From assembly GCF_003795145.1 (NCBI RefSeq), contig NZ_CP027786.1, positions 2,480,001-2,544,000 on the forward strand: a stretch of DNA of 64,000 bases, in the 5' to 3' direction. This document shows positions 8,689 to 17,220 of this stretch, one piece after another. The notes below the pieces were generated by a model that searched no databases, was not told the origin of the DNA, and was given only the letters and a program-made list of their open reading frames with translations. This DNA comes from Tetragenococcus koreensis. GTDB lineage: Bacteria; Bacillota; Bacilli; Lactobacillales; Enterococcaceae. Every line of letters starts with the position of its first letter. The stretch's first letter is position 1. Position numbers and translations under genes: made by a program.

Positions 8689-9365
8689 CGCTTATTGAAA
8701 ATATTCAATATTATCTTCCGGAATTCTTTCTTTCCTTAAAACAAACGGGCATTATGATGGGGATTTCAATGGGAGCTGCCCTTATTTTAGGTCTTCCTTT
8801 AGGGATAGGGTTGTTTTTATCGAATCCTAAAGTCAGAGGGAGTAAAGCGGTTAATTATTGGGTTTTGAACTTTTTTATTACTTTAGTCCGTTCATTTCCT
8901 TATTTACTCTTTGTGGTTTCGTTAATTCCTGTTACCCGTTTTATCGTAGGGCAAGCTTTTGGGCCGTACCCAGCAAGTTTTCCTTTGAGCATTGTAGCTA
9001 TTGCGATCTTTGCCCGCCAAGTGGAGCAAGTTCTCTTAGATGTGCCTGAAGAAATTCGTTTATTAGCAGAATCTTTGGGAACGACAACCTGGCAATATAT
9101 TTGGCATTTCTTATTAGTGGAAGCTAGGAGCGGAATCGTTTTAGGTTATACCACGGCACTGGTTAGTATTGTCTCTTATTCTACCGTTATGGGAATCGTT
9201 GGCGGTGGTGGTGTTGGTGATTTTGCCATTCGTTATGGTTATCAAAGCTATCAGACGGGAATTATGTATTTTGCGATTGTTGTCATGATTGTGATTGTAT
9301 TTGTGATTCAAATGGCGGGCAATATGCTCGCACAAAAATTAGATAAAAGAAAGCAGGTAGATTAA
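8685..9365 (+). CDS. MetI-type ABC transporter permease
   Basis: The 226-residue membrane protein has about five to six hydrophobic segments and the EAA loop (ESLGTTTWQYIWHFLLVEA, about 126-144) that contacts the ATPase. This is the pattern of methionine-uptake (MetI) permeases. It starts with GTG at 8685, overlapping the upstream TGA and supported by AGGAGG at 8671, and ends two bases before the lipoprotein gene. Confidence 0.85.
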   Translation: MTLIENIQYYLPEFFLSLKQTGIMMGISMGAALILGLPLGIGLFLSNPKVRGSKAVNYWVLNFFITLVRSFPYLLFVVSLIPVTRFIVGQAFGPYPASFPLSIVAIAIFARQVEQVLLDVPEEIRLLAESLGTTTWQYIWHFLLVEARSGIVLGYTTALVSIVSYSTVMGIVGGGGVGDFAIRYGYQSYQTGIMYFAIVVMIVIVFVIQMAGNMLAQKLDKRKQVD

Positions 9366-9367
9366 AA

Positions 9368-10192
9368 ATGAAAAAGATGGGAACAGTTTTGTTAGGTTTT
9401 GCAGCGCTAATTGGATTAACAGCTTGTGGTAGTGGGGATGAAAACAGCAGTGATGCTTCTGCGGAAGATAAAGTTATCAAGGTAGCTGCGCAAGCACCGC
9501 CTATGACCGATGTCGTTGAAGTTGCGGCAGAAGAAGCTGAAGAAGATGGCTGGGATATTGAAATGGTCCAAGTCAATGATAATGTTGCTTATAATGATAT
9601 GGTTTCAAGTGAAGAAGCAGACGCTAGTTTTGCCCAACATAAACCATTTATGGAAGATTACAATGAAGAAAATGATACGAATTTAGTTGATATTCAACCG
9701 ATTTATGATGCCAAAGTTGGCTTTTATTCAGAAGACTATGATGAAATCGATGAAATTCCTGATGGAACCACAGTAGCCATCCCCAATGATGTATCTAACG
9801 AAGGCCGTGCTTTAGCGATCTTAGAAGAGCAAGGGTTAATCAAGCTTAAAGAGGGCGCAGGGAAAAACGGTACTTTAAAAGATGTGGAAGAAAACCCGAA
9901 AGACTTCGAATGGATGTCTGTTGATCTATTGAACCTAGCAGAAGCTTACAGTGAACCAGACGTTTCTTTAGTGTATGATTACCCTACATACATTGAAAAA
10001 ATTGGCTTAAAACCTACGGATGCTCTTTTCTTAGAAGACGATGTTGATTCACGTTTTTCTATCCAATTGGTAGCTAGAGAAGATAATAAAGATTCAGGAA
10101 AAATTAAAGCATTAGAAAAAGCAATGACAAGCGATAGAGTCCGTTCATTTTTAGAAGATGAACATAGTGATACATTGATTCCATCATTTTAG
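9368..10192 (+). CDS. NlpA/MetQ-type substrate-binding lipoprotein
   Basis: The 274-residue protein has a signal peptide ending in the lipobox LTAC (about 17-20), so it is anchored by a lipidated cysteine outside the membrane. The mature part follows the NlpA/MetQ pattern (VNDNVAYNDMVSSEEADASFAQHKPFME, written here in part, then VAIPNDVSNEGRALAIL). It is very rich in Asp and Glu, as in secreted proteins of salt-adapted bacteria. As the last gene of the operon, ended by a clear terminator, it supplies ligand specificity; methionine is the family default but is not proven. Confidence 0.85.
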   Translation: MKKMGTVLLGFAALIGLTACGSGDENSSDASAEDKVIKVAAQAPPMTDVVEVAAEEAEEDGWDIEMVQVNDNVAYNDMVSSEEADASFAQHKPFMEDYNEENDTNLVDIQPIYDAKVGFYSEDYDEIDEIPDGTTVAIPNDVSNEGRALAILEEQGLIKLKEGAGKNGTLKDVEENPKDFEWMSVDLLNLAEAYSEPDVSLVYDYPTYIEKIGLKPTDALFLEDDVDSRFSIQLVAREDNKDSGKIKALEKAMTSDRVRSFLEDEHSDTLIPSF

Positions 10193-10221
10193 AGTGTAGG
10201 TGCTCTCAATTTAAATAGCCT

Positions 10222-10261
10222 AAAAAAGCCAAGTAGATGTATTGATCTATTTGGCTTTTTT
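10222..10261. terminator. Bidirectional terminator, metQ-type / LysR genes
   Basis: AAAAAAGCCAAGTAGAT pairs with ATCTATTTGGCTTTTTT around a short loop. It serves the lipoprotein operon (+) and the convergent LysR gene (-), whose stop codon overlaps its edge. Confidence 0.9.
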
Positions 10262-11135
10262 AGGTTTTATTCTTGATACTTTCTATTAATGCTTTAAAGC
10301 TATTGGTTTGAAATTTGTCTTTATGAAAAATAATATGATTGACATTCAAAAGTTCAAAATGATTTACTTTTATTTCAACGAGCTCACCTTTAGCAATTTC
10401 TTCTTCTATCAAAATTTTAGGCAATACACTGATTCCAATGTTTTGTTTTACTGCACGAATAAGAGCTTGAGAATTTATGCTTGTCCATTCTGGACTGACT
10501 CTTAAATTGTGTAGCAATAATGCACTGTCAAAAACATCGCGAATCGCGCTTCCTTTTTCCCTAAGTAGCAATCGCTCTTGCGTTAAATGATTGATATCAA
10601 TCATTTCTTTAAAAGCAAATGGATGTTCCGGTGAACAGATGACCGCTAATTGATAAGAGGAAAAAGGGATGTTTACTAATTCATCGTTAGAAATGACGCC
10701 TTCCACCAGACCTAAATCTAATTCGTTGTTATATACCATCTCTTCTATTTTTTTGGCATTTGCAACAATCACTTTGGTAGGTGTCTTTTGATGAGTCCTT
10801 TCAAAGACTACAATTGCTTGTGGCAAGATAAAATTTGCAATTGTTATACTTGAACCAATATTAATGGTAGCGGCAGTTTCTAACGCTTGCACATCTTGCT
10901 CTAAATTATCATATAGATCCAGCAACGTTATTACTTTTGGCAAAAATAGCTTCCCCGTTTCATTTAAGTAAATTTTTCTTGATATTCGGTCAAATAAAGA
11001 AATATTAAGTGTATCTTCCAATTCATGAATCGCCTTTGAAACGGCTGGTTGGGTCATAAATAACTTTTCTGCTGCTTTTGTAATACTTTCCTCTTCGCAA
11101 ACCGTTTTGAAAATCCGCAAATGTCTTATGTTCAT
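10260..11135 (-). CDS. LysR-family transcriptional regulator
   Basis: The 291-residue protein begins MNIRHLRIFKTVCEEESIT and contains the LysR helix-turn-helix AAEKLFMTQPAVSKAIHELE (about 21-40), followed by a two-lobed effector domain from about residue 90. It is divergent from the split chromate transporter genes and shares their intergenic region, which contains a long inverted repeat. It is therefore the likely regulator of that pair, a usual genomic arrangement for LysR proteins. The effector is unknown. Confidence 0.85.
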   Translation of the reverse strand: MNIRHLRIFKTVCEEESITKAAEKLFMTQPAVSKAIHELEDTLNISLFDRISRKIYLNETGKLFLPKVITLLDLYDNLEQDVQALETAATINIGSSITIANFILPQAIVVFERTHQKTPTKVIVANAKKIEEMVYNNELDLGLVEGVISNDELVNIPFSSYQLAVICSPEHPFAFKEMIDINHLTQERLLLREKGSAIRDVFDSALLLHNLRVSPEWTSINSQALIRAVKQNIGISVLPKILIEEEIAKGELVEIKVNHFELLNVNHIIFHKDKFQTNSFKALIESIKNKT

Positions 11136-11167
11136 CCTATCACCTCTAATCCATAACTATTTGGTTA

Positions 11168-11207
11168 TGTGTTATATACAATATAACTATTTAATTTATA
11201 TAACACA
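11168..11207. promoter_or_regulatory. Inverted repeat in the LysR-chromate divergent promoter
   Basis: TGTGTTATATA (11168-11178) and TATATAACACA (11197-11207) form an 11-bp perfect inverted repeat with an 18-bp AT-rich centre. It lies between the two divergent starts and is the best candidate for the LysR operator. A TATAAT-like box follows near 11213. Confidence 0.55.
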
Positions 11208-11262
11208 ACAGTATATAATAGATCGTATTGAAAAAGAGCTACTTGGAGGAACATTTTTTATT

Positions 11263-11838
11263 ATGAATTTGCAAAAATTGAAAGTATATTTTTTATTGTT
11301 TAGAATTACATTTTCTGTCAGTGCTTTTACTTTCGGAGGAGGCTATATTGCTATTCCGATGATGCGCAAATACTTCGTTAATAACCTAGAATTAATTAGT
11401 GAGCAAGATCTAATGGATATGGCTGCCATCGCCCAATCAACGCCAGGGGCGATTGCTGTTAATATTGCAGTGTTAGTTGGTTATCGCATCGCTGGACTTA
11501 CCGGGGCGATCATTAGCTGTGTTGGGACCATCCTGCCTCCTATAGTAATTATTTCCTTGGTATCACTCTTCTACCAAGCATTTCGTGATAATCGAATCAT
11601 TTCTGTCATCCTAAAAGGGATGGAAGCTGGCGTTGCAGCGACCATTGTCGATTTAGTGATTGACATGGGACAAACCATTTTAAGAGAAAAAAACTTTTTA
11701 CTTACCTTAATGCCACCTTTGGTATTTATAGCTAATTTTGTTTTTGACATTCATGTGTTAGTTATTATACCTACTTGTGCGGTTTTATGCGTCATCCAAA
11801 CCTATATAAAAAGTAGAAGGGGAGGGACTTTTGATTGA
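11263..11838 (+). CDS. Chromate transporter family protein, first half
   Basis: This 191-residue membrane protein is half-length for the CHR family. Its motifs are FTFGGGYIAIPMM (about 18-30) and AQSTPGAIAVNIAVLVGYRIAG (given in part), the conserved FGGG and PG-N-A-G blocks. The ATG at 11263 is chosen because GGAGGA lies upstream, although the 12-nt gap is long; a start further upstream would run into the LysR promoter. The second half-size gene overlaps its stop, so the two likely form a hetero-dimeric transporter. Family members export chromate; the true substrate may differ. Confidence 0.8.
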   Translation: MNLQKLKVYFLLFRITFSVSAFTFGGGYIAIPMMRKYFVNNLELISEQDLMDMAAIAQSTPGAIAVNIAVLVGYRIAGLTGAIISCVGTILPPIVIISLVSLFYQAFRDNRIISVILKGMEAGVAATIVDLVIDMGQTILREKNFLLTLMPPLVFIANFVFDIHVLVIIPTCAVLCVIQTYIKSRRGGTFD

Positions 11839-12395
11839 GTAGACATGTTCTTATGCTATTTATTGTATTTTTACAGATTGGTTTATTCAGTATTGGCGGC
11901 GGCTATGCCATTATACCGTTGATACAAGAGCAAGTCGTAAGTGCCTATAACTGGCTGACAATCCAAGAATATACGGATATCATTACCATTTCGCAAATGA
12001 CGCCAGGCCCTTTAGTTGTTAATACAGCTTCTTTTGTAGGTATGCGGCTAGCGGGAGTGCCAGGAGCTATTGCAGCTACAATGGGAAGTATTTTGTCAGG
12101 AACGTTTTTTTCTATTGCTTTATATAAATTTTTTAAGAAATATAAAAATATAGATAGTGTCGCTAATGTTTTAAAGGGGCTAAGGGCTAGTTCTGTGGGA
12201 CTGATTGCTTCTGCAGCCTCAACAATTATTTTAATCGTTGTTGTAGGAGCCTCATCGCTTGATGTTAGAAATTTCACCCTAAATATAGGCGCTGTCATCC
12301 TATTTTCTGTTTCTTTGTTTTTATTGAGAAAGTATAAATTAAATCCCATTCTAGTCATGGTTCTAACAGGAATTGCGGGTTTGATTATGTATTAA
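11835..12395 (+). CDS. Chromate transporter family protein, second half
   Basis: The 186-residue partner of the preceding gene carries the same two motifs in the other half (FSIGGGYAIIPLI and ISQMTPGPLVVNTASFVG, about 14-26 and 51-68). It starts with TTG at 11835 overlapping the upstream TGA, with GGAGGG ahead. Paired short CHR genes of opposite membrane topology are common in Firmicutes. A very strong terminator follows, and a group IIC intron sits immediately after it. Confidence 0.8.
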   Translation: MSRHVLMLFIVFLQIGLFSIGGGYAIIPLIQEQVVSAYNWLTIQEYTDIITISQMTPGPLVVNTASFVGMRLAGVPGAIAATMGSILSGTFFSIALYKFFKKYKNIDSVANVLKGLRASSVGLIASAASTIILIVVVGASSLDVRNFTLNIGAVILFSVSLFLLRKYKLNPILVMVLTGIAGLIMY

Positions 12396-12452
12396 GTTAA
12401 CCATTGGAAGTACTAAAATATGGTGAAAAGAAATAAGAAAAATAGTAGATAT

Positions 12453-12495
12453 AAATGGATTTCCAGCAAATATTATTGCTGGAAATCCATTTTTT
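12453..12495 (+). terminator. Terminator used as intron landing site
   Basis: AAATGGATTTCCAGCAA (12453-12469) pairs perfectly with 12476-12492 around a 6-nt loop, and the T-run ends at 12495. The group II intron begins at the next base, which is the known preference of class C introns. Confidence 0.9.
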
Positions 12496-13010
12496 GTGCG
12501 CTCGGCATGGGCGATAACTTGGTGGTGAAAGTCCACTACAGGCTTGGCAGTAGGAACTGTTAGCCAAAAGCAAGGGTGTCCATCGCGAGGTGGAATCTGA
12601 AGGAAGCTGGAGGCAAACACTCGCACTGACGAACAGGAACTTCATAAGAAGGCTGGATTGGGACGGATGAGCTTGCAAAACAAAGCAAAGTCCGATACTG
12701 CCCGAATCCTATCCAGTAAATGAAGCAGTGAGATGAGTGGAAGGTGATCGCGCCTTACCCGAGGAGGTCTATCGAGCGAATGCAATCAATCGTAGTAACA
12801 ACGAATCGATAGAAGTCAGCCGAGGTCATAGTAGTATCTTACGATACGAAGGACTGAACAATAATAACTTTGAAGTAAACAAGGAGGTGGATGTGCTCAC
12901 CAGGACCGCAGCCAATACCGTGGTAAAGACCGAGAGGTAGCTCACTCATGGAGGGATAAGCTGGAAGCAAAAGAGGAAATGAGGAGCGCGTAAGGGAGCA
13001 CGACAATCAA

Positions 13011-14281
13011 ATGAAGAACCAAAGTGGCTATCCATTAATGGACGAACTCGTAAGTTCGATGAATATTGATCGAGCCATCGAGAAAGTAAAGAAGAACAAA
13101 GGAGCACCAGGCATCGATGAGATGACCGTATTTGAAATCAAGGAACATCTAAACAAATACCGACAACCTTTTGTTCAAAAACTGAAAGAAGGGACTTATC
13201 GTCCTCAGCCCACCAAACGGGTAGAGATTGATAAGAAAGACGGCAAGAAACGAAAGTTGAGTATTCCTGTCGTACGAGACCGCGTGGTACAACAGATGAT
13301 TTTACAAGTCATTACCCCTTTGATCGACCCGACCTTTTCTAAAAACAGTTATGGATTTAGACCTGGAAAGAATTGCCAACAGGCAATCGATCAAGCAGGA
13401 AAATATTATGAAGAAGGCTACAATGTGGTCGTGGATTGTGACTTAAAAAGTTATTTCGACACCATCAATCATCAGAAACTAATGCATCGTATGCAATGGT
13501 ATATCGCTGATAAAGAAATCCTTCAATTAATCTGGAATTTTCTCAATGCGGGCGTACTAGACGGGGAAATTATCCGTTCTACACCTCAAGGAGCCCAACA
13601 GGGCAGCCCCTTATCTCCACTTTTAGCCAACGTCTATCTTGACCAACTAGATAAGGAACTCGAAAAGAGAGGGCATCGTTTTATCCGCTACGCCGACGAT
13701 TTTATCGTGCTAGTACAAAGTGAACGAGCCGCCCAAAGGGTTCAAGAAAGTGTCACCCAGTTCCTGGAAGGAAAGTTACGACTCACGGTAAACCAAGAGA
13801 AGAGCCAAATTGTAAAGGCGCATCAATTGGAATACCTCGGATTCCGTCTGAGGAAAGATAAGGGAAAGTAAAGAGCCGGCCCACAGCGTCGGCCAAACAA
13901 AAGTTCAAGAGACAGTTAAAGAAACTGACCAATCGGAAAAGATCGGGAAGCCTAGACGAAATTATCTCATCGATCAATCAATATACGCAAGGTTGGATTA
14001 ACTATTATAAGAAAGGGGAACTAAAGGCTTTCTTAGCGAAACAAATGACCCACTTACGTAGAAGATTGCGCGCCCTTATTTGGAAAAGATGGAAGAAAGT
14101 GTCAACAAAATATCGACAACTGAAAGCAAGAGGGGCTTCTCACAGAGAAGCCATGACTTATGCAAATAGTCGAAAATCGTATTGGCGTATTTCCGAGTCT
14201 AAACTACTCCACCGAATCTTTACGAAAGAAAAATTCAAACAATGGAAACTCAAGGATTTCAATGAAATCCTTGAGAAATAA
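13011..14281 (+). CDS. ltrA: Group II intron reverse transcriptase/maturase, split by a -1 frame change
   Basis: Frame 1 (13011-13871, 286 residues) holds the reverse transcriptase fingers and palm: YGFRPGKNCQQA, DLKSYFDTINH, TPQGAQQGSPLSPLLANVYL and the catalytic RYADDF (YADD at about 227-230). It stops at TAA just after LRKDKGK. The -1 frame continues from 13868 without interruption to 14281 as VKSRPTASAKQKFKRQLKKL and on through QGWINYYKKG, the normal thumb/maturase domain. The joined protein would be 423 residues, the usual size for class C enzymes, which lack an endonuclease domain. The break sits on a GGGAAAG heptamer and is the same in both copies. Confidence 0.85.
13862..13893 (+). 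promoter_or_regulatory. Candidate -1 programmed frameshift signal in ltrA
   Basis: GGGAAAG (13862-13868) fits X-XXY-YYZ in the incoming frame (G GGA AAG). A TAA stop comes next, then after a 6-nt spacer a stem GCCGGC / GTCGGC (13875-13880 / 13888-13893) with a 7-nt loop. Slippage by -1 gives a frame open to the normal end. The parts and spacing are those of known bacterial -1 sites; function is inferred. Confidence 0.5.
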
Positions 14282-14371
14282 GCTTAAATTATTGAACCGC
14301 CGTATACGGAACCGTACGTACGGTGGTGTGAGAGGACGATGAATGAAATAATCATTCATCTCCTACTCGAT

Positions 14372-14576
14372 TAGCTTACAACTATGATTATAAAAAAATA
14401 AACTGGTAATTATAAAATTAATGAAATGGGTAAACAATTACTTTGTTTTGCTCAAAATGTTTCATTTTTATTCAAATAAATTGCGCATTTTTCAACTTGT
14501 TTGCCAATTATGGAATGGCTTACATTGTTGATATATACTTAATTTGTAGTTAAAAAATTTGGAAAGGAAGAAGAAG
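14372..14576 (+). promoter_or_regulatory. Upstream region of the aldolase-PTS operon
   Basis: About 200 bp of AT-rich DNA lie between the intron end and the aldolase start and carry no coding frame. TATACT near 14533 could be a -10 box, but I see no clear -35 or operator. The operon promoter must lie here or inside the intron. Confidence 0.3.
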
Positions 14577-15434
14577 ATGACATTAGTAAATTTAGCAACG
14601 GTATTGTCTAAAGCAAAAGAAGGAAAGTATGCGGTAGGGGCGTTTAACGCAACGGACTTAAATACAGCTCGAGGTATTGTAGAAGCTGCAGAACAGGAAA
14701 AATCACCAATTATTTTACAATTTGCTGAAAGTCATAGTAAATATATATCGTTAGAGCAAGCTGCTAATATGTATTTAGATTTGGCAACGCGCGCTTGCGT
14801 CCCAATATGCGTGCACTTAGATCATGGAGAAAATTTTAATACCATTATAAGAGCAATTAAATTAGGTTTTACTTCTGTAATGGTGGATGCATCATTAAAA
14901 CCTTTTGAGGAAAATATACAAAACACTAAAGAAATAGTTAAAATTGCTCAATCCTTAGGCATTTCAGTTGAAGCAGAATTAGGTGTTATGAACGCCGAAG
15001 ATGGTAGCGGTTCTTTAGATTATAATACAATGGATGATACGTATACCAGCGTTCAAGAAGCTAAGGAATTTGTACAAAAAACAAAAATAGACGCTTTAGC
15101 GATAGCTTTTGGTACAGTGCATGGTTTGTATAAAAAGGAACCTAATCTAAATTATGAGCGTATTAAAGCAATCCAAAATTGTACTGATATGCCATTGGTT
15201 ATGCACGGTGGGTCAGGACTTAGTAATGAAGAATATCAACAATCAGTAGCCAACGGAATTACAAAAATTAACTATTACTCCACAATGTCTTTTGAAGTTA
15301 CAAATGGATTGAGAAATTACTTAAATAGTAACAGTGATGCATTTTTATTCGATGTAGATGCCAAGACAATCGAATTAGTAAAAAATAATATTGCTGAAAA
15401 AATACAAATATTTGGTTCATCGAATAAAGCGTAA
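14577..15434 (+). CDS. Class II ketose-bisphosphate aldolase
   Basis: The 285-residue zinc-dependent aldolase is of the fructose/tagatose-bisphosphate type. Motifs are VGAFNATDL (about 21-29), the zinc histidines in CVHLDHGENF (about 76-85), EAELGVMNAEDG, FGTVHGLY and VMHGGSGLS. It would cleave a ketose 1,6-bisphosphate into two trioses in the cytosol. The ATG at 14577 is chosen because GGAAAGGAAG lies just before it; the TTG at 14559 is within that site. It leads an operon with a mannose-family PTS. No sugar-phosphate kinase or isomerase is present, so those steps must be encoded elsewhere. Confidence 0.85.
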   Translation: MTLVNLATVLSKAKEGKYAVGAFNATDLNTARGIVEAAEQEKSPIILQFAESHSKYISLEQAANMYLDLATRACVPICVHLDHGENFNTIIRAIKLGFTSVMVDASLKPFEENIQNTKEIVKIAQSLGISVEAELGVMNAEDGSGSLDYNTMDDTYTSVQEAKEFVQKTKIDALAIAFGTVHGLYKKEPNLNYERIKAIQNCTDMPLVMHGGSGLSNEEYQQSVANGITKINYYSTMSFEVTNGLRNYLNSNSDAFLFDVDAKTIELVKNNIAEKIQIFGSSNKA

Positions 15435-15457
15435 AAATTCTAGTAAGGAGATTTTCA

Positions 15458-15877
15458 ATGAGAAAAATACTTATCGCAACGCATAGCACTTTAGCATCTG
15501 GAGCTTTGAATAGTGCCACTTTTTTAATAGGAAATCAATCTGATATTTCTATTATTGATGCTTATGTAGATGAGACAGATTATACTCAAAAAATTGATCA
15601 ATTCTTTGAGTATTATAATACAGAAGACGAATATGTTATATTCACAGATTTGTTTGGAGGAAGTGTGAACCAAAAAATATTTACTTATAAAAACAACTTT
15701 GAATTTTTTCTGATAACTGGATTTAATTTACCGATACTATTAGAAATTATTTTATATAATCAAAGTTTAACCAAAGAAGCAGTTAAACAATTGGTTGAGA
15801 ATTGTCGCAAAGAACTACAGGTAGTAGAAGTAGATAGTTTTGAAAGCATAGCAGAAGACGAGGAGAGCTTTTTATAA
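15458..15877 (+). CDS. PTS mannose-family EIIA component
   Basis: The 139-residue protein starts RKILIATHSTLASGA, with His9 as the phosphate acceptor from HPr, then FTDLFGGSVNQK (about 67-78), the usual EIIA-Man pattern. It is a separate protein, not fused to EIIB. It lies 23 bp after the aldolase and 16 bp before EIIB, with AAGGAG upstream of its ATG. It relays phosphate to EIIB for sugar uptake by the IIC-IID pair. Confidence 0.85.
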   Translation: MRKILIATHSTLASGALNSATFLIGNQSDISIIDAYVDETDYTQKIDQFFEYYNTEDEYVIFTDLFGGSVNQKIFTYKNNFEFFLITGFNLPILLEIILYNQSLTKEAVKQLVENCRKELQVVEVDSFESIAEDEESFL

Positions 15878-15893
15878 CGAGGAGGATTATGAG

Positions 15894-16394
15894 ATGATTA
15901 AGGAATTACGTGTAGATGATCGTTTAATTCATGGCCAAATTGCATTGACATGGCCAAAGGCGCTTGGAGTTAATCGTATTATTGTTACCAATGATGCAGC
16001 TAATGATGATAAGACACAACAAATGTCTTTAAAAATGGCTGTACCTACAAATGTAAAAGCGTTAATCCGTTCTGTGGAAGACACCTTAAGTTTTTTTGAA
16101 AACCCTAAAGCGCAAACAGCAGATCTAATGATAATTGTAAATAATATAGTAGATGCAAAAAAGCTAGTTGATAATTTGCCTACGTTAATTGAGAGAGTGA
16201 ACATCGCTAATGTTGGACGCTTTGACGGTATTCCAACAGATGACAAAATTTCAATAGGTTCCTCAATTTTACTTAGTGTAAATGAAAAAAGAGCCTTAGA
16301 TAGTTTATTAGAGGATCCTAAAATTGACGTTGTCCATCAAATTATACCAGATAATTCGGCAAGGAAGCTTAAAGATCTAATAAAGAAAGGATAG
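15894..16394 (+). CDS. PTS mannose/sorbose-family EIIB component
   Basis: The 166-residue protein has the active-site motif VDDRLIHGQ with the phosphorylated His at residue 13, followed by the typical VNRIIVTNDAANDD stretch and a C-terminal IVHQIIPDNSA-like segment. It takes phosphate from EIIA and passes it to the incoming sugar. It sits in the IIA-IIB-IIC-IID order of the family. The substrate cannot be read from the sequence; the linked aldolase suggests a sugar converted to a ketose bisphosphate, such as a sorbose, tagatose or galactosamine relative. Confidence 0.85.
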   Translation: MIKELRVDDRLIHGQIALTWPKALGVNRIIVTNDAANDDKTQQMSLKMAVPTNVKALIRSVEDTLSFFENPKAQTADLMIIVNNIVDAKKLVDNLPTLIERVNIANVGRFDGIPTDDKISIGSSILLSVNEKRALDSLLEDPKIDVVHQIIPDNSARKLKDLIKKG

Positions 16395-16395
16395 G

Positions 16396-17220
16396 TTGAA
16401 TATTGTTATGACAACACTTTCAGCTGCGTTTTTATGCGCTATTGCTTATTTTATTTGTTTTGGAGGAAATTGGTTGATTGGTCAAAATATGGCGGATCAA
16501 CCCATTGTTGTTGGGCCATTTGTTGGACTTTTATTGGGAGATCTACAAACAGGACTTATCTTAGGAGCATCTCTACAAGCGCTTTTTATAGGAGCGATTA
16601 ACGTTGGTGGAGCTGTGTCATTAAACCCTTCCTTTGGAACTACATTAGCTGTAGCTTTTTCTATACTAAGCGGAGGGGGCGAGCAATTTGCATTAGCATT
16701 AGCCGTCCCACTTGGTTTGTTAGGTGGGTTATTAGAAATAGGCGTGAATATATTATGTGCAGCGTTCGGCCCTCTATGGGACAAGGCTGCCGCAGAAGGA
16801 AATGATAAAAAAATAGTAGGTTTACATTTTGGTGTCTGGTTATTAAAATATTTGCTTTTTTCAGCTGTTATATTTATAGCAATTTTTGCAGGTGCTACTC
16901 CGGTTACTAATTTTGTCAATAATTTACCAGATTTTATAACAGAAGGGTTAGGAGTAGTAGCAGGTTTATTACCAGCAGTCGGTTTCGCTATGCTATTAAA
17001 AATGGTTTGGTCCGGAAAGCTAGCATTGTTCTATCTTCTTGGATTTTTAGCAGTTGCTTATTTAGAATTACCATTAATCGCAGTCGCCACTTTAGGGCTA
17101 ATAGTAGCGTTTGCTCAAGCCATGATTGATAAAGATATGTTAGATATTAAGAATCAAGCTAACAATTCATCTATTGGTGATAATGATCAAACTGATGAAG
17201 AGGAGGACTTTTTATCATGA
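16396..17220 (+). CDS. PTS mannose-family EIIC component
   Basis: The 274-residue membrane protein has about seven to eight hydrophobic segments and the family block GPFVGLLLGDLQTGLILGAS (about 41-60). It forms the sugar channel with EIID. The TTG at 16396 is used as the start because AAAGGA lies five to six bases upstream, while the ATG at 16408 would be too far from any ribosome site. Its end overlaps the EIID start by 4 nt (ATGA). Confidence 0.85.
   Translation: MNIVMTTLSAAFLCAIAYFICFGGNWLIGQNMADQPIVVGPFVGLLLGDLQTGLILGASLQALFIGAINVGGAVSLNPSFGTTLAVAFSILSGGGEQFALALAVPLGLLGGLLEIGVNILCAAFGPLWDKAAAEGNDKKIVGLHFGVWLLKYLLFSAVIFIAIFAGATPVTNFVNNLPDFITEGLGVVAGLLPAVGFAMLLKMVWSGKLALFYLLGFLAVAYLELPLIAVATLGLIVAFAQAMIDKDMLDIKNQANNSSIGDNDQTDEEEDFLS

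Larger units (their letters stand above)
12496..14371 (+). mobile_element. Group IIC intron, copy 1
   Basis: The 1876-bp element begins with the canonical GTGCG and ends after a domain V hairpin (about 14292-14330, containing CGTATACGG and CCGTACGTACGG) and a domain VI helix with GAATGAAATAATCATTC. It encodes a reverse transcriptase of class C length and sits directly after a terminator U-tract. Copy 2 at 41231-43106 appears identical except at one base (G at 12576 versus A at 41311). The last T of the 3' end is ambiguous because T follows in both copies. The ATG-initiated frame at 12737-12940 lies in structured intron RNA and is not called a gene. Confidence 0.9.

Noticed and set aside
12737..12940. 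67-residue frame in the intron (also at 41472-41675)
   Set aside because: It lies in the structured 5' RNA domains of the intron and has no ribosome site or family resemblance.
14372..14400. Intron 3' end placed further downstream
   Set aside because: The two copies diverge directly after CTACTCGATT, so the element cannot extend past that point.
16497..16919. Long minus-strand frames opposite the PTS and transporter genes
   Set aside because: They are shadows of hydrophobic coding sequence, with biased composition and no ribosome sites.
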